Shown: positions 1 to 14,790 of the stretch, piece after piece | Layout of the letters: every line of letters begins with the position of its first letter | Position numbering within the stretch: position 1 is the stretch's first letter | Source: Chrysopilus asiliformis | Taxonomy: Eukaryota; Arthropoda; Insecta; Diptera; Rhagionidae | Assembly: GCA_964034945.1 (NCBI GenBank) | Contig: OZ035962.1 | Coordinates: forward strand, 89,816,650-89,880,649 | Reading direction: 5' to 3' | DNA: 64,000 bases | The notes under the pieces: model-generated | What the model saw: only the letters and a program-made list of their open reading frames with translations | Databases searched by the model: none | Told to the model about the DNA's origin: nothing | Program-made: the position numbers and the translations under genes

Positions 1-213
1 TGAGATTGGTCGTATCTTAAATCTATCAGCATCAAGGCTATAGTTAATACTTTACTCTGTAATTTTAACACCTAAGATTTAAGTACCTAAAGAGGTGGAC
101 TAAAAAATCCCTACCCCTGATTGAAGTATTCCAAAATATTTCTGCATTGTCATTTTCCTAAAAGCGTAAATCACAGGCATTTCCAATAAGTTATTGAAAG
201 ACTCAAATAAGTA

Positions 214-1149
214 GGGTCAGGTAGGGTGAAGTGGTCCACGTTTTTATTATTGGCCATAAAATGGTCAAAAATTGGAATTTTTGCATGATAAGACAGTCAA
301 ATCGCAATCGCAGGACCTAAGCTAACTTTCTGCATTCACAGATTGCCAACTTTTTGACACTAAATTTAATTTTCAGGCATTTTTCGAAAACTTTGATTTT
401 TCGATTTTTTCAAAATGGTGGGGAGAAGTGGTCCACCCTCAAAAACTTTCCAGAAATCGCATAAACATAAAATTAAATGACAAATAAAAGTATAATCATG
501 AAGTTTGATCAAAAATATGGTTTATTTGAAAGTAACAAATGAGCGTTTGGTCTGTTTTGGTGTTGGTTTCTTCGGTGTAGTTGTTAAGCGTCGTTTTCCG
601 GCGGCTTGTTCTGCTACTCTAATTCAGCTCGATTTTTGGGAGAAGTTATAATCGGAGCTTCGCATCGATTTTCGGCCACGATTTGAAACACTCAAAATAA
701 CTCATAAAAAAACTTGAAAACACGAAATTTGACGTTGACAGGGTGGACTACTTCACCCTACCAAACGTGGACCATTTCTCCCTACCGACGCTATTTTGCG
801 CGGAATGACACTGCTTCAACAATTGTGGAAAAAAGTGCAGAAATTCGGTGGATTTACAAAGTTCATAATGTAGACAACATTTTAGATTAATTAGCTTATT
901 GAAATTGATGAAGAATTCGTCAAAATGTTGTTGAATGTGAATGTTTGCGAAATCTTTCAACAATGTTTTTTTGGCACTGATCTGTGAGAGTGAGTAAATA
1001 TACGTCTGCACACTTCAATGAGTAATAAAAAACAAGCTGTCATCAACAGCAACCGATGAGAGTTGCATATTCTGTTCTAATGTCACTATTACTAACAAAA
1101 ATGGTGGTGGACCACTTCTCCCTGCGGACCACTTCACCCTACCCGACCC
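214..1149. mobile_element. TA-flanked foldback element with GGGTC(A/G)GGTAGGGTGAAG ends
   Basis: The left end GGGTCAGGTAGGGTGAAGTG is matched in reverse at 1104-1149, and both ends abut TA (212-213 and 1150-1151), the Tc1/mariner target. The motif GTGAAGTGGTCCAC and its complement also recur inside (near 420 and 730-785). No transposase is present, so it is a non-autonomous element of 936 bp. Confidence 0.7.
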
Positions 1150-1151
1150 TA

Positions 1152-3052
1152 TACCATATGGATGAAAAAAAAAATGTTTTTTGTGAAAAAAAAAATCATA
1201 AAGCTCAGCCAAATAAAGAAAAATGGTTATCAATTTAAAAAAATCAACCCATCATGTTTGAAAATTAATAAAAGCCGAACTAAAATTGCCAAAGAAAAAA
1301 TAATAATAAGAAAAATTATCAAGGAGATATTTACTTTCAAAAAACATTTAATAAAGTTTTTTCGCTGTCTTCCGTGGGATTTTAATCAACATAATAATAT
1401 ATTATCGAATTTCCTGCAGCAAACCCTCCCAAGAACTATTAAATGTCGTATAATTAAACGTTGTTAATGGCAGAATTTCTTAAGGCCGCTGTTAATGAAA
1501 ATTGAAAAGTGGATTTCATACTAAATTTAATCGAAATTGATTTCGCCCACACTGCATGTCTCCATAGGAAATTTATTTACTGGAACTAATTTGGTACAAT
1601 AGGGGAAAAAAATAAAGCGAAAAGATATGCAGGTAAAATTCTGAAAACCTTCAAGGCCAAAAAGAAAATTACAAGAGCATAAACACAATTCACGATAAAT
1701 CAAAAAATTGTCACCACAAAAATTTGGCGTGAAATTCACGTACAAATTAACGGGCGGAAAATTCAAAAACCTGTCATCAAGTAGAACTGATGGAAAAGCA
1801 ACGTGTTTGAAGTTTTTTTTCATGTTAAAATATTAATACGGGTCTTAAAATACTTCTCGAGATGTCAATTTAAAACTAATTGTAAATCCGAAATCTTGAA
1901 ATATATTGCGATTGTTTTCTGATCACTTTTGTTTTTTAAAAAATTATGTGTCTGTCCGAAATGTGGGACGGAAACCACATTAGGCGCCTTTTAATAACAA
2001 AATCGTCGCTGCAAGTGTCACATAGCGGTTGATAAAATCGAAATTTTTCATAAATCTATGCGATAACTTTCTATTGAAGTCTGAAGTGAGTCTCGTCGAT
2101 CTCCCTCCAACCAGACAACTACACAAAAAGAGCATTTCGAAGTTAAAACGTGTTGAGGTTACACTGAAAACTACCTTTGGTAGAAGTTATGATTTTCTCA
2201 AAACATGTTCCTCGCCACCGCAAATGACATCACGCCAAAGTGCAAACCTTCAAAAGATACAATTTTCAACTGAAAGATACTTTGAGATGGTAACCAACAT
2301 AGAGTTCGTGAGTGTCTACGAGATTTGAAAAAGTGGGCGAGAAAACATCCAACCTCCAGCTTCCCAATATCCAAGTCTTCCAACCTCCGGATTAACAGCA
2401 GGCTAAAAATCTATTAGTGTACGTAAGAGATACAGATTTAAAATATCTTAAGCCATAGTTTCTGGGTTCTCCTGCAAAGTGTAGGTTAAACCTGCTTCGG
2501 TTCAAAGCCAACAGCAGCCTTAGCAGCCCTCAAGCACTGTTTGTTTTGCTTGGGTTGTTATTGTATGACCCGAGCTTTGCTACCTGCAGCTCCCCTACCT
2601 TGGCACCTCTTAATTGAACACAGCACCATTTGCCACCCACTCAATCTCAGGTGCGCAAAGGTATTACGAGTCAAGATCGAGCTCCATCACTCACGGCGAT
2701 CGTTCTGCTCCAACACCGATCGAAGTCATGGGTTTTTATATCATTTTTAGTCGGTTGTCTGTGATTCCGAGAAATGAATCTCGAAGATGTTTATTTGTTT
2801 CAGATTGACAAGATCTCGCTCGATAATGATGTGATGTCAGTTATTAATGGAAATTGCCTCAGTTTCATAAGTGAATCATTTGATGTTCGCCAGAATTAAT
2901 TCAAAGTTAATTGAATATGCAGCAATTCAATGACTTATAATAAATAACCCGTTTGAAGCAATAAACTTGAACAAAACATTATTAAATAATATGTTTCTAT
3001 TGAAAATTGTAAACACTTTTAATACAGAAATCGAATATATATTATTGTTTTT
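1152..3052. other. no gene seen
   Basis: AT-rich; short random open frames only. 2480-2720 is more GC-rich but codes for nothing I recognise. Confidence 0.5.
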
Positions 3053-3418
3053 GTGATTATCCTTAAGAATTACGTATGTGTGAAAATGTCCAGTCAAGCG
3101 GATGAGTGGGAGTGGGTGAAAATTAAATTACAAGATTTGACCCTGACAGGCAAACAAAAAAGCAAGCTCAATAAAAACTTACTTTTTTGTTTGTCTGTCA
3201 GTGGCCTATTTCACCAAACTACAAATTACAATTGCAAAATTTGTACTAAAGCAAAATAAGCCAATAATTTACAAGTTTTTTAAAAAAAAAAAAACACTTG
3301 TAAATAAAGAGTCTTCCAATAAGAATGCTACAAGTTTGTTAGGTTATAGCGGCCATGTTGTTAAAGCAACATCTGTCAAATTTGTTATGAATTGTTCAGT
3401 ACTGTGTGGCAAATCACC

Positions 3419-4370
3419 ATGGAAGGTTATAGCGTTGAACAACGTGTGCAAATCATCAAATTTTATTTTCTATGAAATTCTCTGTTAAATTTTATTTTCT
3501 TTTCGAAATTTTACGATTCATCCATTTTTGGATGAATGAATATGTCAACAAGCAAAATCGTCAAATTTGGGCGATACCAATCCTCACGAGATACACCAGC
3601 ACCAAATGCATCCCGAGAAAGTCACTGTTTAGTGCGGATTTTGGTCTGACAGAATCATCGGTCCGAACTTCTTATAAAACGAAACTGGCATTGCCATCAC
3701 CGTCAACGGCGAGCGCTGCAGATCGATGGGAAGTAACTTCTTGTGGCCTAAACTGGATGATATGGATACCGACAACATGTGGTTCCAACAGGACGGCGCT
3801 ACATGCCACACAGCACATCTCACGATGGACATTCTGCACGAGCGATTTTAGGGAATGGTTATCTCGCGCGGCGACCACCGAGATCGTGCGATTTAACGCC
3901 TTTAGACTTCTTCCTTTGGGGCTATCTTAATTCGCAGATCTATGCGAATAAACCGCAAACAATTCTGTGGTCACAAGGAAAAACTGCTTAAGTCGAAAAA
4001 GCGTGTTTTGAGTAATTTGGGTTTAAAGTTTTGATTATTTTTTTTTTGAAAGCAAAACTGACTTAGGTTATATGGTTTTTGCTCTGCCATTCCTCATAGG
4101 GGTACAGCATGAAAACCAAACTTTGACAGAATATAGAACTGGATAAGGAGAATTCAAATATGCACCAACCTTTAAAAGTACATACCTCGAGTTAAGCGGT
4201 TTTTCCTTGTGACCACAGAATTGATGCCCTCAAAGCTAGCATAACGAATGACATCCAGCAAATTCAGCCAGATTTATGCAACAAAGTCATCGAAAATTGG
4301 ACCTTCCGAATACGTCCCACCAAGCAAAGCCGCGGCGGACATTTGAACGACGTTATATTCCATACTTAAT
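3419..4370 (+). pseudogene. mariner-type transposase, broken
   Basis: Pieces in three frames: MEGYSVEQRVQIIKFYF at 3419 (start of the N-terminal helix-turn-helix), then a stop and a deletion; YVNKQNRQIW at 3541; HPEKVTV and FWSDRIIGPNFF around 3607-3680; WFQQDGATCHTAHLTMDILH at 3779 (second catalytic Asp region); RPPRSCDLTPLDFFLWGYL at 3875 (third acidic region). After the nested MITE comes DALKASITNDIQQIQPDLCN at 4223 and a C-terminus ending VIFHT. Most of the N-terminal half is gone and stops are frequent, so it is dead. The family is the mariner-like one common in ants and flies. Confidence 0.8.
3965..4218. mobile_element. nested MITE with AATT target duplication
   Basis: Ends CTGTGGTCACAAGGAAAAAC match in reverse at 4218, flanked by AATT on both sides (3961-3964 and 4219-4222). 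Taking out the 254 bases and one AATT gives an uninterrupted transposase reading (..PQTIDALKAS), which proves the insertion and its borders. Confidence 0.85.
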
Positions 4371-4693
4371 GCCATAAAATATTCTTTTAAACAATAAGAA
4401 AATTGAGTGGATATCTCTTGTTTTATTTACATTTAAAAATCTAACGTTCAATAAGGACCCTTTACAAAGTTGTTAGTTGGTGAAATAGGCCACAGGTCAA
4501 ATCTTGTAATTTAATTTTGACCCACTTCCACTCATCCAATTTTTAACAAAAAAGTGTATTTCTTCAAAAAAAAATCTATAGGAGGTACCCGTTATAGCTA
4601 CCGTTATTTCTCCATAAGTTGGTAGAAAAAAAACGCCTCGATTTGTGACCAGTCTTCGGTTTGTGAAGTTTAGTTTACGAATCGAGTTTTCAC

Positions 4694-5519
4694 CAGTGTT
4701 GTTCCTCTACGCGTAGACTTTAATTGTCTACACTTTAGTGTAGACAACAGCGTAGACAATCGATTTGGGGTAGACAATGTAGACATTGGCGTAGACAATG
4801 TCGACTTTGCGTAGACAATGTAGACTTTCTCATATCTGTCAAAACAAAGTCATCAGTGAGTCATATATCTAATACTATACTATATAGGAAATGGCCAATT
4901 ACAAGAAATGGCGAGGCGCTGTATTCTTGAATTAGTTTTGGTAGTTTTTATTTTTAAGATTTTTTATACTCCACTAGGGGTATTATTTGATTTACTTTAT
5001 TTGATTTGAATTACTTCCGTATTGATTTTTGTCTATCTGTAAATACGACAACTCTCAACGGAATTAAGCTAAAGACTAGAAACAAACATGTTTTTCGAAC
5101 AAATTAAACAGATATTCTTAAATGAGCAAAGCCATCTCATACAAATGAATCAGTTTTTTAAACAAACGGTTCGTTATATTAAAAAATGTGTAAAGCAAAA
5201 AGATTTTAGAATTCGATGTGATTTCAATTGCAAAAATTAAAAAAAAGCCGCTTAGATCGCATGAAAATAATTAGAATTGCCACTAAAGTTTGCTCCGAAG
5301 TTTTCCATTACAGCATTTGGCAATTGCTTCCTGGAAATTGTGCTTTATTATGTTAAAATTAATTGAAGAAAATGAGATTTTAAAACCAAATCAGCTATCC
5401 TTTATTTTATTGATTGTCTACATTGTCTACGCGTAGAGAATATACCATTGCCTACAGTAGTAGTCTACGCGTAGACAATGGTGTAGTCTACATCACGTAG
5501 ACTACGCGGCACAACACTG
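4694..5519. mobile_element. hAT-type MITE, copy 1
   Basis: Ends CAGTGTTGT..ACAACACTG are flanked by a perfect 8-bp duplication GTTTTCAC (4686-4693 and 5520-5527), diagnostic of hAT elements. Both subterminal regions are packed with GTAGACAATG / CTACGCGTAGAC motifs, probably transposase-binding repeats. No coding capacity. Confidence 0.88.
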
Positions 5520-5527
5520 GTTTTCAC

Positions 5528-7429
5528 TGTATATAATTTTTATTTTTAATACGTCGCAAGGAGAAAATGGAGGAAAAATTTTGTGTTTAAAATTGAAATC
5601 CTTCTTAAAATGAAATCCTTCTTCTCACAACTTTAATTAATGGAATTAAAATGATATAAAAATTAGTGAATTTGGAAAAAAGTTGAAATCTTTCAGTTTA
5701 AACTAACTTTAGATATAAAAATGTTTTCTCTATTTAATTCTGAGAATTTTTTAAATAATTTCACTTTAATTTTGAAAATGGGAAAGAAAAATTCCTTACA
5801 ACAAGCAATAAAAACTAAAAATACTCCACTTGATAACATTTTCGTGTTTGATCAATTGAATTATGGCGTGAAAATTTTCTCTGATCTTGCGATGCCGTCT
5901 TAATTGACATCTTAACAAATTTTATAACTTCTTGAACCTCATTAAAAATCCATCTCGATACCGACCTAAAACAAATCTTAACAGTCATCGCATTGAGAAA
6001 AAACTGCGTACATAAAAAACACATTAGAATTAATACCAAAACCTCCAAAAAGTTTTTCGATATGGAGAAAGAGTAAAACTTTTTGAATGCATAAAAAAAA
6101 AATTTTTCGACTAGTTCAAGGATTCATGCGTAACGCGTAGGTGAATCTGATTATTTCGTTTTAATTTTCTTTCTTTTTTTTCAGTTTCGGAGGCGATATT
6201 ATAATGAGTACGGCTTAATCTATGTCGGCATTACGAATGAATGACTTGACTTCCTTCGCTAATGAAAAAGTTGGAAATGAGTAAATCCAATTCAAATGTG
6301 ATAAAATCACTAACAACGAACGTGTTAGAAAAGCCTAAAAAAATGGTAGCACCCAAGAGAGAGAAAAAGAGGGAAATTCTTGTCTTGAAAACAAAACTTT
6401 CTGTAAACGATTTTTATTTTTTAGGTTTATTCGGTTTTAGTTGGAAAAGCCAGAACATAATTATGTATTCCCAAATGGAAATACGACTTACGCATAAATT
6501 TTGCCCGATTTTCATCCCCTCGAGCCTACATTGTCTGCCAGCACCCCCACAAATAACACTTTTCCAGAGAAAAATAGAATTCCATTTGGTTTCGAGTTCT
6601 CAGAAAACAATTCTCATCCCTTTCGAGAGATAAATTCCACCTCTTTGCCCACTTTTCAACTAAACTTACAATTATTTACCTTTTTTGTGTGTGGGCAGAA
6701 TTGCTTTTCCTCCAAGTATTGATTTCGCCGACACTTGAATGGATTTTTCAGCAAGACGCAAGCATTTCCAACCAATAATTACACCCTATGAAAAATTTCA
6801 AATCAATATCGAATTTGTCCTGATAGTACATTTTTTTGGGCAACTATTCAAAAGGAAAAAGTATGTCAAGTTGAGAGGTAAAGGGGTATCGATATGTCAG
6901 CATAAAACAGATAAATTATTATCATTGCCTCCCCATGAAACAGGAAAAATATTTCGGGGCTGATATTTCATGGTGGAAACCTCGAGTCCCTGAAGAACTT
7001 CTTCAGTCTAAGGCCAAGGGGGCGGAGATTTGGGTCAGGTAAATAGAGATATTTCAAACCACTACTCCACCCCTTCAGTGTGTCATAAACAGTTTAGAAT
7101 TCTGAGAAAAATGACCAACGAAATAAAATTTTTGTTGGGCTGCTTGTGCTCGGATCATTAACGCATAAAAGGAAATTGTTGGAATTTCATTGGAATTCAT
7201 TTAGGCGGGAAAGGACGATCGAAATAATTATCATAATTATTTGATGAATACTCGTTGAGAGAATTTTAGTCAGAATTGATATTAAACGCATTCCAATAAA
7301 ACTAATTCATCCATTGAGGAAAATCGATTGGGAAAATTTATGATTCGAAAATAAGAAATAGTTGTTGAATAAAAGACTACTAATTTTAAACATAAGAAAA
7401 CTATAATTGTCAAGGGCAATCGTCAATAA
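5528..7429. other. no gene seen
   Basis: AT-rich sequence without clear repeats or splice-linked coding stretches. Confidence 0.5.
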
Positions 7430-8430
7430 TACGAGCAAAAACCGACTTTCGTTAGAACATTTTACGTAGGGAAGAGTTGTGCAAAATCATATTCTAAGCA
7501 CATTTTTTCTTTAAAATTTTTTCAATGCGACTAACCGTTTTTGAGAAAATTGCAGTCTCATTTGTACACTCTCGAAAAAATCCGGGGACGAATTAACTCC
7601 GCCTCAAAACATAGCTAAAAGTAAGCACCTCGCAGTGCTATTCAGAAAAAATTTAACACCGTAGCGCAGAGTTGTTTTTACATTTTTATTTTACGGAGCT
7701 AAATATTCATTTTAACACCGTTTTGACCTAAATTTTGAATTAACTTCGAAAATGAGTCAAAAATTCACTCCAACTCCTTTTGGGAGTTATTTTCATTGTA
7801 AAGGGTGTTCACGTTTAGACGAGGCTTACCAATTGGCTTCAACAGCCTATTGGGAATGCAAATGGTTTACATTTCGAGAGGTCCCATGTTCGAGTCCCGG
7901 CAAGAAAAGTTGTTAACAAGTCAATATTAACTTTGAAAACCCGAAAAAAAACTCAAAACATCTCAAATGCTTGCAAAAAAAGAGAATTTGCGAGGTCTTT
8001 TTTTAGGCCATCTAATAAGTTGGTTTAACACCGAAAAATTGTTAAAAATTAACACCCATAAGGAATTGTTGTGAACTCCGTAGCCCGGAGCTCGATTTTC
8101 TCCGATAGGTGGACTCCCTCAAACTCCATTTCGGTGCGTAATCCACTCCATTTTTTCGAGAGTGTAGGGAAAGAGGGGAAGAAATGGTCCAATTTTGTCC
8201 ATTTACGAGAAACGCAACTATAAAACATTTTAAGTCTCCAGCTCAGTCCTTTCGAACGAACAGACGGTTCACGGACAGACAGACGGAATGTTTTTTTTTT
8301 AAGAATTGCTTGCAAACCAACGATTTTTCGATTTTTCGAAAACCAAGAAAACATTTCTGACTTGTACCGTAAATCGATATCTTTTACCGTTATCGAGATA
8401 TTTCAAATTTTGTAAAAAAAAACGCTTTTT
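7430..8430. repeat. GTCY-class dispersed repeat, copy A, split by a MITE
   Basis: Left part (ATTCTAAGCACATTTTTTC, then AACCGTTTTTGAGAAAATTG) and right part (GAAATGGTCCAATTTTGTCC, then ACGGACAGACAGACGGA) match the single block at 56880-57120. The short GACAGACGG tract is the GTCY part. The outer limits are approximate. Confidence 0.6.
7567..8164. mobile_element. TA-flanked MITE inside repeat copy A
   Basis: Ends CACTCTCGAAAAAAT..ATTTTTTCGAGAGTG abut TA on both sides, and the host repeat is continuous once it is removed. The interior repeats TTAACACCG and holds a GTTCGAGTCCCGG motif. 598 bp, no protein. Confidence 0.75.
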
Positions 8431-10584
8431 TGTTAATACATCTCATTTTTCCAGTTATAGCGTGATTTGCATAGGGAGGTAGATTTTATATAAGAAAGTC
8501 ATGTGCTGTTCACACCAGATATATTTTTTTGTTTTGGTATTAATCCTGACGTGATAAGGCAAAGCGGACAATCTACATATTGCGCGGAGTCGAGATTGTA
8601 AATATGTCACACGGTTGGAAGTCACCACGGCAGTCTCAAGGTTAAAAGCGAATATCTCAACCGAATATATAGTAGTTGCCAGGGGGTGGGATCCGGAGAT
8701 TTGTGACGAAAGTAGTGATTTTTTTAAATTCTTCTTTTGGATCGCCCTTCCCCCCTCTGACTGCGCCACTGATTTAAACTGTAAAAAATTGCGTATACGT
8801 AGAAACAATACTCAAGTGACGAAATTACTCTCCCTTCTGATTTCACGAAATCGACATGCGATCTTGTCTTACTGAATATTCTAAGATTTGAATCGCGATT
8901 TTTTTTTAAATTGTCATGTTTAAGAAGTTTTCTTATCTCCCATCAATTTTCCAGAGGGTCTATTATGGAATACGACGGCAATCATAACGATCGGAACTTG
9001 TGCGTTGTTGTTAGTGTTTTATATTTACTAACAGACAATTCTCGATCTTTACGATTACGATCGAAATCCACAATAGACCCTCAGAAATATTCTGGAAAAG
9101 TTAAGAATTTCAGCTATTTTTCATTTCTCGATTTATTTTGCACTGTTTTGAACAGAAACATGGAAGTTTGCACGGAACTGGTAGTTAGCTTACCTTAACA
9201 AAAATCTGTAATCTCACAAAAAATCGTAGAATTTGCTGGAAAAAACTCCACTTTCTGAAGAAAAAAAAAGACCGAGGAATAGCAACTCCTGAAATTTCAT
9301 CATACGCTCAAGAACAACCAATTTAAGAAAAAATAATAACCAAATTGAACCAACTTAAATGAAGAAAAACTCGTCAAAATTTAGCTTTTAAATATTTTTT
9401 TTTAGAATTTTTGTTTATATAATTTTCGTTTTGTTTTTCTTTCATTTGTAATGCTATTTGTTTTATTTCCGCTCTATATCAATTATTATTTTCAAGGGAA
9501 TGTATGTTATCTCAATTATCCTAAATCAAAAACAAGACACCCAGCAAACTAAGAAAATTGCTTCGACAATATTTTTTTAGGAAATAAAATCATATTTTTT
9601 CACATGCACATCCAACACTGAATATAAAATTTTCTTTTCATTTTTCATATTAAAAAATTTCCCATTTATCATTTTTATCTCTAATTTATAAATCAACAAA
9701 AAGAAGCAAATTTCTCTTATAAAAAAAAGAGCAGCAACAGCAATGATTCTAATTTTTCGTCTTTCAATGATTTATCTGCTATTTATTAAACTTCTAATTT
9801 TGATTACACTTCAGTTGGTCGAATTTCAATTATTTTCAAGAATGCATCGTTAGCTTTTCTCCACCATTTCTCAAGTGCGTCTTAAAATTACACATGAAAA
9901 GACCATTATTATTAGTTTTGTTTAAAGTTCGCTTTAATTCTCTCACAAAAAATGATGTAATTAAAAAAAATTAACGTATTTTCACATTTATATTAAATAA
10001 AATTATTCAACTTACAGGAAAAGTCATGGTCTTCCTCCAGAAAGGAAACAAAGAAAAACAAGGAAAGTGTATTTTGTTACATTTTTAGCATTTGTTTGTT
10101 TGTTTGGTTTGACTTGTGTGCTTTAAATAACATGAGACGAAAACTTTTTTTTTTTATAAACAAGAAAATCAGATTCTCGCTGGTAAAATTAATTCTTTTT
10201 CTAGTCTAAAAAAAGAATTATTTTGTTGGAGATTAAGTTCGAAATTGAATTTTAAGGGAATTCAAAAAAGGGGGTAAAATTTGGGTTTAGTGGTAATGGG
10301 AGGGTATTTTTTTTTTGTGGAATTTGAATGAATCTAGAGAATGTTTTTCGGCCATCAAAATATTTTGAGGCAAACTTGAGATGGATAATTAAAAGAGATC
10401 TCTGGCAGTGAAGTCTATTAATTTCTTTTCTTTTGTTTCAAATAAAGTTATACAGTTTAGATAAAATGAAGGTTTTTTTTTGTTTAAATATTTTTATTCG
10501 CCATAAACTTTCTGGTTTTGTTTTAGTTTGATTCTATTTCTCTGTCTATTTTTTTTTGTTTTTTTTATTTGCTGTTTTCTTTTT
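8431..10584. other. no gene seen; includes probable tubulin 3' region
   Basis: 8355-8530 is a dispersed repeat (TCTTTTACCGTTATCGAGAT) found in reverse at 55355-55475. The part next to 10584 is probably 3' UTR of beta1-tubulin. Confidence 0.45.
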
Positions 10585-12045
<1,461 letters not shown>

Positions 12046-12057
12046 TTATTTCAACGT

Positions 12058-12215
12058 TCACACTCTTCGCGAATGTACGCGAATCACGGCGAATACAAGT
12101 GCGTTCGCCTTCATCTGCGATCGCTCGCCAAAGTTTGGGCACGTTTGACCGAATTATCGCAAATCAAGTCGGATTTGCAATCACCGTGATTTGCGTAGTT
12201 TCGCCAGGAGTGTGA
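12058..12215. mobile_element. imperfect palindromic MITE
   Basis: TCACACTCTTCGCGAA at the left answers TTTCGCCAGGAGTGTGA at the right, with ATCACGG/CCGTGAT and further partial pairs inward. About 158 bp; no clear target duplication. Confidence 0.45.
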
Positions 12216-14790
12216 AAAATTTAAGAACAGCTGACGCAGAAAAAACTAACACAGGACCCCTGAGGTCCCGGTCGTTTGTGGTCCTCCAGGTTTCATCCGA
12301 TTTGGTGAAAAATTTTGAGTTGTAAAATTTTGGAGCGTTTTTCAAAGATTTAAAAAAAAACTACCTTCCGTTTTTACTTCGTCAGCTATTCAACTTTTTA
12401 AGCGTGACGTTTGCGGTTAACAAAAATGCCACATGATATTCAATACCCAAAGTTTTTCTTCGTCACAACTCCGCAACAAACGAACTTAGGACAAATTCTC
12501 GCATAATTTCAAGGCCTTCGAGCTATTTTTCCCTAAAAACTGTCCTCATAACATTTGATAAAATTGATTCATTTCCGTCACCTAAGAAAGTAGCCCGCCC
12601 ATCATAAATAAATGCCCCCAGCTCCACATCCTGGTAAAATGACACCCGACAATAAATTGTCAACTATTTGTAAACTAAAACTATTTCCACCAAAGACTAG
12701 ACACGCACATTGCAAGCGGAAAACGAGAAGCGAATTAGAGACGCCCAAGATGGATGTCGAATCAAAGAAATAAAAGCAAAAATATATAAGACGTGTTTTT
12801 CTTGTATTTTTCCGCTTGTAAATGTTCAGATAGCGTAAAGTTAGTTACAGTAATTTCCAGCAAATTATCCATCCACGAGTGGGTATCTTGAATTCTGCAC
12901 AGTAGCGGCGGAGCGGGATTTTTGAAATTTGCATTAAGATTTTCTTTTTCTTCTTCCTCGTCTCTAATATCAATTGACGTCTATGCAAATCTCATCACAT
13001 TCAAGATAATTTACCGTAAAAACGTAGAGAAAATGTGAATATATTGTGAACCACGATTATGTGGAGAAAAAAAACTCCCATCTTACAGTCCATATTGATT
13101 TTTGATGGCAGTTACGTTTGCTTCCTTATTTTAGGCTGGATCTACTAATAAAATATGCTAACCTTCGTCTATTTGCTGCCATTTGTTTCAAGGAACCAGC
13201 AGTAGTTTTTGTCCACACGACCGAAAATTGAAGTCGAAAAGCAAGACAACTTCAATCGATTTAATAAAGAAATTCATTACGAAATGAATTTCCCTTCAAC
13301 TTCACCATCTGTCGGCTTCCCGACGAGTGGCAGCCGCTCAAAACTGAATCATTAAGGGTTGAAAACAAATGACGTCGAGGGAGATACGAAAAATAAATTT
13401 ATGTTGCCACATCGCCGCCTGACACGACGACAATTTCGAGCGTGACGTGGATTTTTTTTGTCGATCTTCTACTAGAATTTTACATTTTCTTAAGGGAAAA
13501 GTTTTGAAAAGGATAAATTCTTGGTAAAAAGTTTAAATTAAAATTGCATTTCGTATTTCAGTGGTTTTTTTTCATGTTTTCAAAACCAATTGCTGCAAAA
13601 AAAAAAATCCCTTTCAAGAAATGGGGCATAAAGCCTAATGTCTATTATTCAACCAAAAAAAAACAGACACAATTATATGAAGACCAATTTATGTAAAAGA
13701 GATAGAAAACCCTTTTTAGCAAATTTATCGACCGATGGTTGTCCAACATTCGCACAATCAGGGAAAAAACGCCTCCACCTTATTTGGAGAAATCATGCGT
13801 TCATGGATTTTATTTATCGCTACCACTTAACACATCATGCAGCCACAATCTGAAGCCGTCACCACATGAGATTCGCGAAATGAAACTAATAAAATGATTC
13901 AATAAACAAATCATAAAAACTGGACCTTAAACTGTTTTTTTTTAAGTGAACAAATAAAGAAAAAAAAAGCTGTCGCCTGACTAGACTAGCCTTCTTGGCC
14001 TTGACTCTAATCGAGACTTAAAACATAAAACTATGTGGTTCTATAAAATCATTAAAGATGAGAAACTGTTGGCCGTTATTCAAAGTCAATTATTTAATGG
14101 CCAGAGTTGAAGTCACATCTTGATACCATATTATATTCAATGAATTAATAGTTTTTGATTGTTTAATTCAACAGTAAATATTTTTTAATTTGTTGGATTA
14201 AGAATTTTAACTAGAAAAGAAAATCTACAAAAAATCGACTCTTTTTCATTGGACAGTAATTTAATACATGTAAAAAATAATTAAAACTTGGAAATCTTGT
14301 TTGTTTTTTTTAAACTTTTTTAAAATTTTTTTTTTAAAAAAAGTCAATTGAAAAAAAAACGACAAAGTTTGAACTTGTGATATCACATATGTTTGGCCTG
14401 ACCGAGAATAATGTCTGAATTTCGTATAATGGACTAGAAATCAGACTCGGGTTGTTCTGTAAGTTCTTAGAACAGTCCCCAAAAACCACCGGTCAAAATT
14501 TAGTAAATTTTCTAATAAAATGTGGTTAATAGCAAAGTTTTCTCCTTCCCAAAACCACCGTTTGAGATCTTGAAGAGTGGTGCTTTGGCGCTGTTCTCTT
14601 CTGTGCAGCAGCACCTACAATCTTACATCAAATAAAACATTTGTATGGTGGTGTGGTTCAATCATCAACAGTGAAGAACGTGAGAACAACTGAGATCGAT
14701 TTTATCATCCATGATAAAACCTTTCTTTCTGTAAAATTTTCTATCAAAAGCTTCACAATTTCTTATCTACCTTTCTGTCAAAAGCTTCAC
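12216..14790. other. intron sequence without recognised features
   Basis: Short frames and AT-rich tracts only. Two similar CAAAAGCTTCAC phrases lie near 14750 and 14780. Confidence 0.5.

Larger units (their letters stand above)
3202..4492. mobile_element. degraded mariner-like element
   Basis: Inverted ends TGGCCTATTTCACCAA face each other at 3202 and 4492. Joining the outer flanks rebuilds a sequence seen elsewhere in the window, such as GTCTGTCAGGGTCAAATC near 49630, which confirms the borders. The apparent target duplication is CAG (3199-3201 and 4493-4495), not the expected TA. Inside are a broken transposase and a younger nested MITE. Confidence 0.65.

Noticed and set aside
7820..7910. 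tRNA gene
   Set aside because: Only the B box is good; I could not form an acceptor stem or anticodon arm, so it is given as a finding only.
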